Shown here: piece by piece, positions 1 through 8,314 of the stretch
How the letters are laid out: each line of letters begins with the position of its first letter
Numbering within the stretch: the stretch's first letter is position 1
Assembly: GCA_025936205.1 (NCBI GenBank)
Contig: JAICTU010000010.1
Coordinates: 1 to 40,772 of the forward strand
Direction: 5' to 3'
DNA: 40,772 bases
Origin: Polyangiaceae bacterium
Lineage (GTDB): Bacteria > Myxococcota > Polyangia > Polyangiales > Polyangiaceae
The notes under the pieces: generated by a model
What the model was told of the DNA's origin: nothing
The model's input: only the letters and a program-made list of their open reading frames with translations
Databases searched by the model: none
Made by a program: the position numbers and the translations under genes

Positions 1-1080
1 AACTGCAACATGTTTATCGGGCTACAGCAGATACAGATGCCGTTGGACCGCATCCAGTCCCTTGACCACGAGTTCACACTGTTTTTCGGCTCCATCAGCA
101 TCTTCGACGGCATCACGCAGTGGTTGGTCTTTGGCCTGGGCGGCAGCCGTGTGATCCACTCGCAGATGACGCTGGGTGTGTTCGCCGGTTTTCTGGCCAT
201 CCGCGGCCTGTTGCGCGGCCCGCTGGGAGGCCTCGTGCACACCTTCGAGAGCTGGCTGGAGTTCCGCGCTGTCATCCACCGCAGCGACGACATCTTCCGT
301 CAGGAGCTCGAGCGCTGCGGCGAGCGCGAGCTACGCAGCGCCACGCCGGTGCTGGAGTTGAAGAATGTCGGTTTCCGCTTCAGCGGCGGGTCGCCCTGGC
401 TGTTTCGGGGCGTCTGCCTGCGTATCGAGGTCGGCCAGAACGTGACCCTGGTGGGCCCGTCGGGCCAGGGCAAGTCCACGCTGCTTCGCATCCTCGCCGG
501 AGTGCTGAGTCCCACGGAGGGCCAAGTCCTGCTCGACGGGGTCGATCTGCGCGAGTTCTCCCGGGACGCGCTCGCTGAAAAGATCGGCGTGGTCGTGGGC
601 GCGCCTGTTCTGGTGGACGGCACGCTGCGGGAGAATCTGTGGCTGCGGCGCCCGAGCTCCAACGATGAAGAGCTGCGTGAAAGCGCCCGCATCGCCTGCT
701 TCGACGAGGTCGTGGGCCGTCTGCGCAGCGGCTACGGAACGTTGCTGTCCGGGCACGCGCCGCCGTTCTCCGGGGGCGAGCTGCAGCGGCTCGGTTTGGC
801 GCAGGCGCTGATCGGCCATCCCGGCATCTTGCTTCTCGACGAAGCGACCAGCTTTCTCGACGCCGAGACGGAGGACAGAGTCATTCGCAACACCCTGCAG
901 GCGCGGACCACGATGATCTCGGTCGCACACCGGCCAGCGGTCATTGCGGCTTCTGACCTCGTCTACCGTATCGAAGCTGGGCGTGTCACCCGCGAGATCG
1001 TCCGTCCGACGAACAGCCAGAAGCAGATCGCTGGGCGCCTGGTGCAAGCAAAGTTTGGCGCCGGCGCCAGCGCGGCCTGA
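1..1080 (+). CDS. ABC exporter, permease/ATPase half-transporter (5' end cut off)
   Basis: The reading frame is open from the window edge, so the true start lies upstream. The visible part holds the last membrane helices (about residues 25-75) and a complete ATP-binding domain: Walker A GPSGQGKST (bases about 451-480), ABC signature FSGGELQRL (near 766-795), Walker B ILLLDEAT (near 826-850) and the switch histidine in SVAHRP. The layout is that of an export-type fusion of permease and ATPase, as in peptide or bacteriocin exporters. The next gene, 22 bases downstream, is a second half-transporter of the same type, so the two probably form a heterodimer in the inner membrane. The cargo cannot be told from the sequence. 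No peptidase C39 domain is visible, but the missing N-terminus could carry one. Confidence 0.9.
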   Translation, partial: NCNMFIGLQQIQMPLDRIQSLDHEFTLFFGSISIFDGITQWLVFGLGGSRVIHSQMTLGVFAGFLAIRGLLRGPLGGLVHTFESWLEFRAVIHRSDDIFRQELERCGERELRSATPVLELKNVGFRFSGGSPWLFRGVCLRIEVGQNVTLVGPSGQGKSTLLRILAGVLSPTEGQVLLDGVDLREFSRDALAEKIGVVVGAPVLVDGTLRENLWLRRPSSNDEELRESARIACFDEVVGRLRSGYGTLLSGHAPPFSGGELQRLGLAQALIGHPGILLLDEATSFLDAETEDRVIRNTLQARTTMISVAHRPAVIAASDLVYRIEAGRVTREIVRPTNSQKQIAGRLVQAKFGAGASAA

Positions 1081-1102
1081 ACCCCTTCGGGAGTACTCTC
1101 AC

Positions 1103-2710
1103 ATGCAACTCGATCTGAACCTTCAAGCTGCTGACCGGCGACCTCTGCAGAGGTGTCTGACGGAGTGGACCTACACCGATCGCGCTTTGGTCTTTCGGCT
1201 CGGTCTCGTCTCTGCGCTCTCGGCCTTGCTCTCGCTCGGCGTCCCACGCGTCACGCAACTCATCTTCGATCGCGCCTTGCCGGACGGTTCTCCGCGCTTG
1301 ATGCTGGTGGCCGCGGCCGCCGCGTTCGCGCTGACGCTACACTCCGCCTGGCTCGACTGGGTGCAAGCGAAGCTGAGTATCCAGCTGGGGATCAACCTGG
1401 AGCGCCGCTCGCTGACCCGGGTGGTGCGCGCACTGGTCCAGGCGCAACCGGAGCAGCGGAAGCAGAAGAGCTCCGGCTGGACGATGACCACGCTCAATGG
1501 CGCCGGCACGGCCGCGCAGCGCTTCTCCACCAGCGTCGTTTCCCTGCTCGGCCAGGGCATGGCCTGCGCCGGATACTTGGTCTCGCTCGCGCAATTCTCC
1601 CCGGAGGCGACGCTGCTCGTCGTCGGGGTCAATTGCGCGGTCTTCTATTTCGGACTGAAGGTCGTGCGTTTCGAGGCCGGGCACGTCCAACGCAGCCTCG
1701 AGTGCAGCAGCGCACAGCAGCAGTATCTGCATTTGCTCTTGAGCCGCATCGCCTCTTTGCGCGGCTTGTTTGCGACGGAGCGATTGGCCCAGCATTGGTC
1801 GGATCAGGTGGAGGAGACGGCAGAAGCGCAGCTCGGGAGCGGTAAGGTCTCCCTGATCATGAGCACGGTGGACGCGGTCGGCGTGCGCGCTCTGACCACG
1901 GGCATCTCGATCTGGGCGACGTACCAGTGCTTCGGGGGCAGCCTCAGCTTGGGGGAGATGATGTTCTTGCTGACTGCGGCGGGCGGCCTGTCTGCCACGC
2001 TCGGGGGAACGATGCAGGCGGGGCTGGGTCTGAAGGCGCTGGGGCCGTACGCGGGCCGGGTGGATGAGCTGGTGCAGCTGTCACGGCCTCGCCCGCAGAC
2101 GTCCGAGGTCGCCACGGGCGAGCGCATCATCGTCGAGAAAACCTGGTTTCGTTATTCTCGTGAGGACCGCTGGATCCTTCAGAATCATGACTTCGAAGTC
2201 CGGCGCGGGGAGATGGTCCATCTGCGCGCGCCCTCGGGCACGGGTAAGAGCACTCTGTTACGATTGATCGCGGGGCTGTTGGAGCCTACCCAGGGCAACA
2301 TCTCCGTGTTCGGCATGACCCCCGCCGAGGCTGCCGAAACCGTGCTCTACCTGCCTCAAAGCTGCGAGCTGTTCGAGACCTCGATCCGGCACAATCTGGA
2401 GCTCCTGAGCTGCGCGCCGCGCGAGCGAATCTTGCAGGTGGCGCAGCAAACCGGCCTCTCGCGCATGCTGCAGAGCCTGCCCATGGGCGAAGAGACCCGC
2501 GTCGCCGCCCAGGGGCAAAACCTCTCCTCCGGGCAACGCCAGTTGATCCTGCTGACCGCTGCCTTTGCATCGAAGCGCGAGGTGCTCCTGCTGGATGAGT
2601 CCACCGGCCAGATCGACGAGCAGACGCGCAGCAAGTTCGATTGGAAGCAGCTGACGCGAGGCCGTACCGTGATCTGGGTGGAACACGCTCGAGAACCTCG
2701 AGCAACATAG
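1103..2710 (+). CDS. ABC exporter, permease/ATPase half-transporter, probably frameshifted at its tail
   Basis: 535 residues from the ATG at 1103, chosen because it falls 22 bases after the preceding stop; the open frame extends further back into that gene. Transmembrane region about residues 25-300, then an ATPase domain: Walker A APSGTGKST (about residue 376), signature LSSGQRQL (about 475), Walker B VLLLDEST (about 494) and switch His at about 528. The protein stops only nine residues after that histidine, which is short for the family. In another frame, from base 2688, the DNA reads LENLEQHRANRV before a stop at 2742-2744. That is what one expects after the H-loop, so a small indel or a sequencing error is likely. 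Partner of the upstream half-transporter. Substrate unknown; lipid, peptide or secondary-metabolite export are all possible. Confidence 0.88.
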   Translation: MQLDLNLQAADRRPLQRCLTEWTYTDRALVFRLGLVSALSALLSLGVPRVTQLIFDRALPDGSPRLMLVAAAAAFALTLHSAWLDWVQAKLSIQLGINLERRSLTRVVRALVQAQPEQRKQKSSGWTMTTLNGAGTAAQRFSTSVVSLLGQGMACAGYLVSLAQFSPEATLLVVGVNCAVFYFGLKVVRFEAGHVQRSLECSSAQQQYLHLLLSRIASLRGLFATERLAQHWSDQVEETAEAQLGSGKVSLIMSTVDAVGVRALTTGISIWATYQCFGGSLSLGEMMFLLTAAGGLSATLGGTMQAGLGLKALGPYAGRVDELVQLSRPRPQTSEVATGERIIVEKTWFRYSREDRWILQNHDFEVRRGEMVHLRAPSGTGKSTLLRLIAGLLEPTQGNISVFGMTPAEAAETVLYLPQSCELFETSIRHNLELLSCAPRERILQVAQQTGLSRMLQSLPMGEETRVAAQGQNLSSGQRQLILLTAAFASKREVLLLDESTGQIDEQTRSKFDWKQLTRGRTVIWVEHAREPRAT

Positions 2711-2744
2711 GGCAAATCGTGTGCGCTCGGGCCCCGGCCCCTGA
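2688..2744 (+). pseudogene. Out-of-frame tail of the second ABC exporter
   Basis: Reading from 2688 gives LENLEQHRANRV and then a short Gly/Pro end with TGA at 2742-2744. Its spacing behind the switch histidine and its leucine/charge pattern match the usual C-terminus of ABC ATPases. The annotated frame instead gives REPRAT and TAG. This suggests gain of one base or loss of two near 2687. Confidence 0.45.
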
Positions 2745-2873
2745 GCCCGAGGAGCTGGCTCGCCGCTAAAAGTCGGCAACTGCTCCAGGTCTCTCGTCGA
2801 TCCTCCAGTGCGAGTGCGGACAGAGACGCCGCCTCGCTCCTACACGGGCATTCGCCCGAGATTGGCGACGGAG

Positions 2874-3890
2874 ATGGCGAGCAGCTCTGCAAGGAAGACG
2901 GCCCTGGTCACCGGGGCGGCGGGTTTCGTCGGCTCTCACCTGGTGGATCGGCTCTTGGCGGAAGGGTTCGAGGTCATCGGGGTCGACAGCTTGCTCACGG
3001 GCAATGTCGCGAATCTGCGCGCGGCAAGTCGCGACCCCCGCTTCCATTTTCAGACCGGCGACGTGCGCGATGATCTGGGGGTGCACGCCGAGCTGATCTT
3101 CAATCTGGCTTGCCCCGCGTCACCCGTGCACTACCAGCGCGATCCTTACGCCACGTTCACGACCAGCGTGGTGGGAGCCATGCGGCTGATCGAGCTGGCC
3201 CGAAAGCGCCGCTGTACGATCGTGCAGGCGTCGACCTCGGAAATCTACGGCGATCCGGAGGTGCACCCGCAACCGGAAGGTTACTGGGGGCACGTCAACC
3301 CGATCGGTCCGAGAGCGTGTTACGACGAAGGCAAGCGCGGCGCCGAGACGCTGCTCAGCGATGCGCGGCGCTGTGGTGGAGTGGACACGCGCATCATCCG
3401 CATCTTCAACACCTACGGTCCGAGGATGGCCATCAACGATGGTCGCGTGGTGTCGAACTTCATCGTCCAGGCTCTGAGCGGGCAAGACCTCACCGTCTGC
3501 GGAGACGGCCGGCAGTCGCGCTCGTTCTGCTACGTGGACGACCTGGTCGAGGGATTTGTACGGGTCGCTCGCCTGCCGACGCTGGAGGGGCCGATCAATC
3601 TCGGCAATCCCGGCGAGTTCAGCATGCTCGAGCTGGCGGAACAAGTGATGGAGCTCACTGGTTCACGCGCCGAGGTCCGCTTCGCGCCATTGCCCATCGA
3701 CGACCCCAAGCAGCGTCGGCCCGACATCGAGCGCGCTCGGCAACTGCTCGGCTTCGAGCCCCGCGTGCAGCTGCGCGAGGGCCTGACGCGAACCATCGCT
3801 GACTTCGCGCAACGCCTGGGCGAGACGCGCACAGCGCAGGGGTGCGTGCCGGCTCGGGGGGCGCAGCGGTTCTCCGAACATGCCGCGTGA
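2874..3890 (+). CDS. NAD-dependent nucleotide-sugar decarboxylase/epimerase (UDP-glucuronate decarboxylase-like)
   Basis: 338 residues of the extended short-chain dehydrogenase family. The N-terminal Rossmann motif GAAGFVGSH (about residues 11-19) binds NAD. The active-site Tyr and Lys are seen as YDEGK (Tyr150, Lys154), a form typical of UDP-glucuronate decarboxylases, which turn UDP-glucuronate into UDP-xylose; dTDP-glucose dehydratase-like activity cannot be excluded. Further family landmarks are STSEIYGDP, RIFNTYGPRM and SRSFCYVDD. The ATG at 2874 is preferred to the upstream in-frame start at 2808 because the Rossmann motif normally begins within about ten residues of the start. Cytoplasmic enzyme for sugar precursors of polysaccharide or glycosylated products. 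It stands 163 bases after the ABC exporters and ahead of decayed genes, so its partners may have been lost. Confidence 0.88.
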   Translation: MASSSARKTALVTGAAGFVGSHLVDRLLAEGFEVIGVDSLLTGNVANLRAASRDPRFHFQTGDVRDDLGVHAELIFNLACPASPVHYQRDPYATFTTSVVGAMRLIELARKRRCTIVQASTSEIYGDPEVHPQPEGYWGHVNPIGPRACYDEGKRGAETLLSDARRCGGVDTRIIRIFNTYGPRMAINDGRVVSNFIVQALSGQDLTVCGDGRQSRSFCYVDDLVEGFVRVARLPTLEGPINLGNPGEFSMLELAEQVMELTGSRAEVRFAPLPIDDPKQRRPDIERARQLLGFEPRVQLREGLTRTIADFAQRLGETRTAQGCVPARGAQRFSEHAA

Positions 3891-3932
3891 AGCCTCGAGG
3901 CGCGGCAGCTCGCTCTCGATCTGGCGCTGACC

Positions 3933-4064
3933 AGCGCGCTCAATCCGAAAGCACGGCTCTGTACGGCGTGGGCCCACGCCGCCGCAGGTGACGGCTCCCA
4001 CCAGCACCTTGCCGTTCTTGGAAAGGCCGTAGGCGGCACCGAGAGTGATCGACCAACCCTCCCA
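3933..4064 (-). pseudogene. Fragment of a HAF-repeat (secreted repeat) protein
   Basis: On the minus strand one frame reads WEGWSITLGAAYGLSKNG, then KVLVGAVTCGG, then CFRIERA. This resembles the HAF-type repeat of secreted myxobacterial proteins, where a Gly/Ser-rich 'sudden awareness' segment (xGxSxDGxVxVG) is followed by an AFRW-like end. No start codon, signal peptide or neighbouring repeat is present and the frame runs into the 3' end of the sugar decarboxylase gene, so this is at most a remnant. The match is to a short, common pattern and could be chance. Confidence 0.35.
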
Positions 4065-4188
4065 GTCGGCGCCACGGTCCCGCAACAGCGGCTCGAGCTG
4101 ATTTCTTGGGCGCGGCGCGGGGCTGTTACTGACCTGGCAGGGGAACGGCTGGGGAAGCGCTCCGCGCGTCGCCGCGCTCGGAGAACGC

Positions 4189-4481
4189 ATGCACGACACC
4201 GCTTACGAACTGGGGAAAGCCTTCTTCGCGCTCTATGCGCGCCCGACCACCGCCTCCGTGATCGACATCGGCTCGATGTGCTTCGAGCACGATCCAATGT
4301 TCTGGGTCACCTTCCTGGAGACGCTGCGCGTGCTAGGCCCGGCGACTATGCCTACCTGAACGTACCCTCGAACTACGGTTGGTTCAGCCTGGTCGAGCAA
4401 GCCGACGGCTTGATCTACCCTCGCCTCTGCAAAGAGAACCCCTACGCCTGCACCGACATCCTGATCGGTCGGCATTTCTAG
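4189..4481 (+). pseudogene. Decayed SAM-dependent methyltransferase
   Basis: From the ATG at 4189 the first frame gives a start typical of class I methyltransferases (TAYELGKAFFALY, then VIDIGS), followed at once by CFEHDPMFWVTFLETLRVL, which belongs about 60-70 residues further on in such proteins. So an internal deletion has joined the two. The frame then breaks near 4331-4335. The family sequence continues in another frame as RPGDYAYLNVPSN and ends at 4481 after an unrelated-looking tail. Two lesions (internal deletion and frameshift) make this a dead gene. It is the kind of enzyme found in polysaccharide or glycan clusters, matching the upstream sugar decarboxylase. Confidence 0.6.
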
Positions 4482-4813
4482 GGGGCACCGCTGAGCTCAC
4501 GCTGAGGGCTCGGAGCCGCGCGAGCCGCGCGCCTCCAGCATGCGCCCACTGCGCGGCCGAGCAGATAGCGACAGTTTGCCTCGCGTGGGCAAAGCCCAGC
4601 GTGAGCCGAGAGAGCTGCGCTTTCGAAGCGAGGATCCGGCCCGAGATTTGTGTTGCTGCGTCGAAAGCTGAGGGCTAATTGACTGAATCAGCCGGTTCAT
4701 GCTGGCCGCGACGAAGGCGAGCGGCGAGCGGAGTGGGGCCGGCGCTCTCATCGTACCGTGACAGCCACGCTGCGAAACGCCCATTGGCGACGACACGCCA
4801 GGAGAAGGGTGAA
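4482..4813. other. Non-coding stretch ahead of the KaiC/kinase operon
   Basis: No convincing gene was seen. The frame of the downstream kinase stays open back to a TTG at 4679, but the extra residues do not look like protein. The promoter of the four-gene operon should lie here, but no clear -35/-10 pair could be picked out. A Shine-Dalgarno-like purine run (GGAGAAGGG, 4801-4809) precedes the GTG at 4814. Confidence 0.5.
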
Positions 4814-7800
4814 GTGGATCGCGTGGACTCGACGGAAATGCTTGGTGGAGGCGAGGCGGGCGCCCTGCTGCGGAGCATCGACTGGTCCACGACGTCGCTG
4901 GGCGCAGCGTCCAGCTGGTCACAGCCGCTGCGGACCACGGTCGGTCTGCTGCTGAGCAATCCGTTTCCCATGCTGCTCTTCTGGGGCAGTGAGCACGTGC
5001 AGCTGTATAACGACGCGTGCCGGCCGCTTCTGGGCAACAAGCATCCGCGCGCGATGGGGCAGCCCGCGAGCGCCTGCTGGTCGCAGATTTGGCCGATCAT
5101 CGGCGGCATGATCGAGGCGCCGTTTCGCGGCGGCCCCGCGACGCTGCGCGACGACCTCCAGCTCTTCGTGGAACGCAAGGGCTTCGTGGAGGAGGCGCAC
5201 TTCAAGGTCGCCTATAGTCCGGTCGCCGATGCCACGACGGCGAATGGGATCGGCGGCGTGCTGGCGACCGTCGTGGAGACGACGAAGCAGGTGTATGTCC
5301 ATCGCCAGCTGCGAATTCTGCGAGAGCTCGCGGCGCACGCCGTGGAGGCCACCTCGCCGGAGGAGGCGTGTGCCAGCGCTGCTTTGACCTTCGGAGAGAA
5401 CCCAGCGGACGTCCCCGTGGCTCTTCTGTACCTGTTCGATGACCAGGGCCAGCCAGCGCGTTTGGCGTCCTGGGCGGGGCTCGAGTGCCAACCCCTGACG
5501 CCGCCCGACGCAGTTGGGGTTGCCTGGCCGCTGCGCAGTGTTCCAGCCCATCCGTTGGACGTGTTCGATGACCTGCTCGGCTACCTGGGGCCGGCGTTGG
5601 CGCCCGGCTGGCCCGCGCGCGTGCGCAAAGCCATCGTGCTGGCACTGCGCTCACCGGAGCAGCCACATGCCCATGGCGTGCTCATCTGCGGGCTGAGCCC
5701 CCATCGTGACCTGGACGATGGCTATCGAAGCTTCCTCGAGCTCGCCGCTGGGCAAGTCCTGACGGCCATTCGCAGTGCGCGCACTCGGCAGCGCGAGCGC
5801 GAGCGAATCGAATCGTTCGCCCGCATGGAGCGCGCACAGGCAGACTTTTTCAGCAACGTCAGCCACGAGCTGCGCACTCCGCTGACCTTGATGTTGGGCC
5901 CGCTCGAGGATGCATTGTCGAGCGGGCGGCCCGGTCTGATCGGCGAAGAGCTGCAGCTGACGTATCGCAATGCGCTGCGCCTGTCTCAGCTCGTCAACGC
6001 ATTGCTCGATTTCTCGCGTATGGAAGCGGGGCGCACCCAGGCGAGCTTCGAACCGCTCGATCTGAGTGCTCTCACCGCGGAGCTAGCGGGTGCCTTTCGC
6101 TATACCTTCGAGCGCGCTGGCCTGCGCTTTCGCGTGCATTGCGATCGCCTGAGCGAACCCACCTTCGTCGACCGCGAGATGTGGGAAAGGATTGTGCTCA
6201 ATCTGCTGTCGAACGCCTTCAAATTCACGTTCGAGGGCGAGATCGAGCTCACGCTCGAGGCCGTCGGCGATCAGGTGGAGTTGCGCGTGCGCGACACCGG
6301 AGTCGGAATTGCATCCGCGGAGCTGCCTCGCCTCTTCGAGCGGTTCCACCGCGTCGAAGCCGCCAGGTCCCGCACGCACGATGGCTCCGGCATCGGTCTG
6401 GCGCTGGTGCGGGAGCTCGTCCAGCTGCATGGCGGGCAGGTGCGGGTGCAGAGCGTGCTCGGGCAGGGTTCGTCGTTCGTGGTGCAGCTCCGCGCCGGCA
6501 GCGCGCATCTGCCTCCAGAACGCCTCAGCGGAAGGCGAGAGCACACGGTCAACTCGGGGCACGCTGCGGCCTTCGTCACCGTCGTCGACGGTTGGCTTCC
6601 AAGCGATGCGGAACCGGACACGCTCCCGGGCACCGTGACGCCCTCCGGAGAAGGCAGCGCCGAGGCCCGCATCCTCATCGCCGAGGACGACGCGGACATG
6701 CGCGCCTATCTCGCCCGCAAACTGGGGCAACACTGGACCGTGAGGGCCGTGGAGGACGGCCCTGCCGCGCTGGCGGTGGCGCGAGTCTGGAAGCCCCACG
6801 TCCTGGTCAGCGATGTGCTGATGCCCGGCTTCAGCGGGTTTGCGTTACTCAGCGAGCTCCGCGACAGCCCCGCTACCAAGGCCATCTCCGTGATCATGCT
6901 CTCGGCGCGAGCGGGAGAGGAGGCACGCCTGGAAGGGCTGGAAGCGGGGGCCAATGACTATCTGGTCAAGCCTTTTTCCGCGCGGGAGCTGATGGCTCGC
7001 GTATCTACCCAGGTGCAGCTCGCCAAGCTGCGCCAGTTCGCGGAGTCCGAACGGGCGCGATTGCTATCCTTTCTCATGCAGCTGCCGGTGGCCATCACGG
7101 TCTTTGAAGGCCCCAATCACAGGGTGGCCTTGAAAAATCCTCTCGCGGACGAGGTCACGCAGGGTAGGCTCCGCCTCGGTGAATCTTTGGTCGACCTGCT
7201 CCCCGAGCTCGAAGCAGACGGCTGGATCCAACGCTTTGACGAGATCTACATTTCCGGCCAGGGGACGCAGCCGATTCCTCAGCCCATTCGTCTGCAGGAC
7301 GCCGAAGGAGCGCTGCAAGGGCGCTGTTTCGCCAACGTGCTTCAGCCATTGCGGGATGCACACGGCATCGTGACGGGCATCCTCGCGGCGGGCTATGACG
7401 TCGCCTCGTCCCGATCGTCCGCGGGCCCAGCTGAAGCGCCGCCACTGAGGCACAGTGTGGTCCTGCCGGTGGTCAGCGCCGGGGAGAACCACGCAGCGCG
7501 CAGGGTGCTCGTCGTCGACGACGACGAAGAGACGGCGACGCTCATGGCGGACGCTCTGCGCGAGCGCGGGCACACCGTCTGTGTCGCCCACGACGGGCCA
7601 GCGGCCCTGGCGGTCGCTGCGAGCTTCGAGCCGCAGCTGGCGCTGATCGATATCGGGTTGCCGCTGATGGACGGCTACGAGCTGGGGCGCCGTCTGCGCC
7701 AGGCGGCCACCCCCGGGGCAGAGCTCGAGTTGATCGCCATCACCGGCTACGGAAGAGAGTCAGACCGAAGACGATCTCTCGAGGCGGGGTTCGATCGACA

Positions 7801-7858
7801 TGTGGTAAAGCCGGTCACCCTCGCGGCGCTTGGCGATTTCCTCTCTGGCACGAACTGA
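4814..7858 (+). CDS. Hybrid sensor histidine kinase with two receiver domains
   Basis: 1014 residues from the GTG at 4814, chosen for the purine run GGAGAAGGG just before it; ATG 4838 is an alternative. Order of domains: PAS-like sensor (about residues 10-150), GAF-like sensor (about 160-325), dimerisation/phosphoacceptor domain with NVSHELRTPL (His351), ATPase domain with N box NLLSNAFKF, G1 box DTGVGIA and G2 box GSGIGLAL, a first receiver (phosphoacceptor Asp667 in SDVLMPG, Lys in VKPF), a second PAS-like segment (about 745-865), and a second receiver (Asp946 in IDIGLPLMDG, Lys in VKPV). No membrane helix is visible, so it should be cytoplasmic. The H-D-D order suggests phosphate passes to an Hpt protein or that the receivers tune the kinase. 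First gene of an operon with a KaiC-like ATPase and another kinase. Confidence 0.93.
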   Translation: MDRVDSTEMLGGGEAGALLRSIDWSTTSLGAASSWSQPLRTTVGLLLSNPFPMLLFWGSEHVQLYNDACRPLLGNKHPRAMGQPASACWSQIWPIIGGMIEAPFRGGPATLRDDLQLFVERKGFVEEAHFKVAYSPVADATTANGIGGVLATVVETTKQVYVHRQLRILRELAAHAVEATSPEEACASAALTFGENPADVPVALLYLFDDQGQPARLASWAGLECQPLTPPDAVGVAWPLRSVPAHPLDVFDDLLGYLGPALAPGWPARVRKAIVLALRSPEQPHAHGVLICGLSPHRDLDDGYRSFLELAAGQVLTAIRSARTRQRERERIESFARMERAQADFFSNVSHELRTPLTLMLGPLEDALSSGRPGLIGEELQLTYRNALRLSQLVNALLDFSRMEAGRTQASFEPLDLSALTAELAGAFRYTFERAGLRFRVHCDRLSEPTFVDREMWERIVLNLLSNAFKFTFEGEIELTLEAVGDQVELRVRDTGVGIASAELPRLFERFHRVEAARSRTHDGSGIGLALVRELVQLHGGQVRVQSVLGQGSSFVVQLRAGSAHLPPERLSGRREHTVNSGHAAAFVTVVDGWLPSDAEPDTLPGTVTPSGEGSAEARILIAEDDADMRAYLARKLGQHWTVRAVEDGPAALAVARVWKPHVLVSDVLMPGFSGFALLSELRDSPATKAISVIMLSARAGEEARLEGLEAGANDYLVKPFSARELMARVSTQVQLAKLRQFAESERARLLSFLMQLPVAITVFEGPNHRVALKNPLADEVTQGRLRLGESLVDLLPELEADGWIQRFDEIYISGQGTQPIPQPIRLQDAEGALQGRCFANVLQPLRDAHGIVTGILAAGYDVASSRSSAGPAEAPPLRHSVVLPVVSAGENHAARRVLVVDDDEETATLMADALRERGHTVCVAHDGPAALAVAASFEPQLALIDIGLPLMDGYELGRRLRQAATPGAELELIAITGYGRESDRRRSLEAGFDRHVVKPVTLAALGDFLSGTN

Positions 7859-7900
7859 CCTGAGGCTACCCTGACGGGAAACTCCGGCGAGACACGCACC

Positions 7901-8314
7901 ATGGTTGAGGAGAACGATCATGGCGTCCGAGTCGACGCCTGGCGAGAGCGAGTGCGAGCCGCGGGGCTCGACGGCGAGCTGGCACCGGCCTTCGAAGCCG
8001 CCTTTACGGCGGTGTGGCAGCGTGCTCGTCAGACCCTGGGCGAGGTCACACTTCACGCGCTCGTCGATCGCGTGCTTTACGTAGCCGCAGAACAGTACCC
8101 GTTCTTCTCGACGCTACAATTTGCTGACGACGGGCTACGCACCAAGGTCTTTCGCGAACGCGTCGCCACCGTGCCGGAAGCGGAGCTGGACGCCGGCGTG
8201 CGCTTCGCGCTGGTGGAGTTCGTCACCGTGCTCGGCAGCCTGACAGCGGAAATTCTCACTCCGGCTCTGCATGCGGAGCTTGCTCGAGTTGCCCTAGAGG
8301 ATCCCCATCCATGA
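7901..8314 (+). CDS. Small helical protein of unknown function in the KaiC/kinase operon
   Basis: 137 residues, apparently all helical, acidic, without signal peptide, membrane helix or known catalytic motif. I recall similar short proteins beside KaiC-like genes, with a core resembling TLGEVTLHALVDRVLYVAAE and a second block VEFVTVLGSLTAEILTP, but I know no assigned function. It starts 42 bases after the hybrid kinase. Its stop codon overlaps the KaiC start in ATGA (8311-8314), so the two are probably made in fixed ratio and may interact. It could be an adaptor or a regulator that takes the place of KaiB, which is not present here; that is inference only. Confidence 0.8.
   Translation: MVEENDHGVRVDAWRERVRAAGLDGELAPAFEAAFTAVWQRARQTLGEVTLHALVDRVLYVAAEQYPFFSTLQFADDGLRTKVFRERVATVPEAELDAGVRFALVEFVTVLGSLTAEILTPALHAELARVALEDPHP

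Noticed and set aside
4679..4813. N-terminal extension of the hybrid kinase from TTG 4679
   Set aside because: Residues are Arg/Ala-rich without domain character and no ribosome site precedes the TTG.
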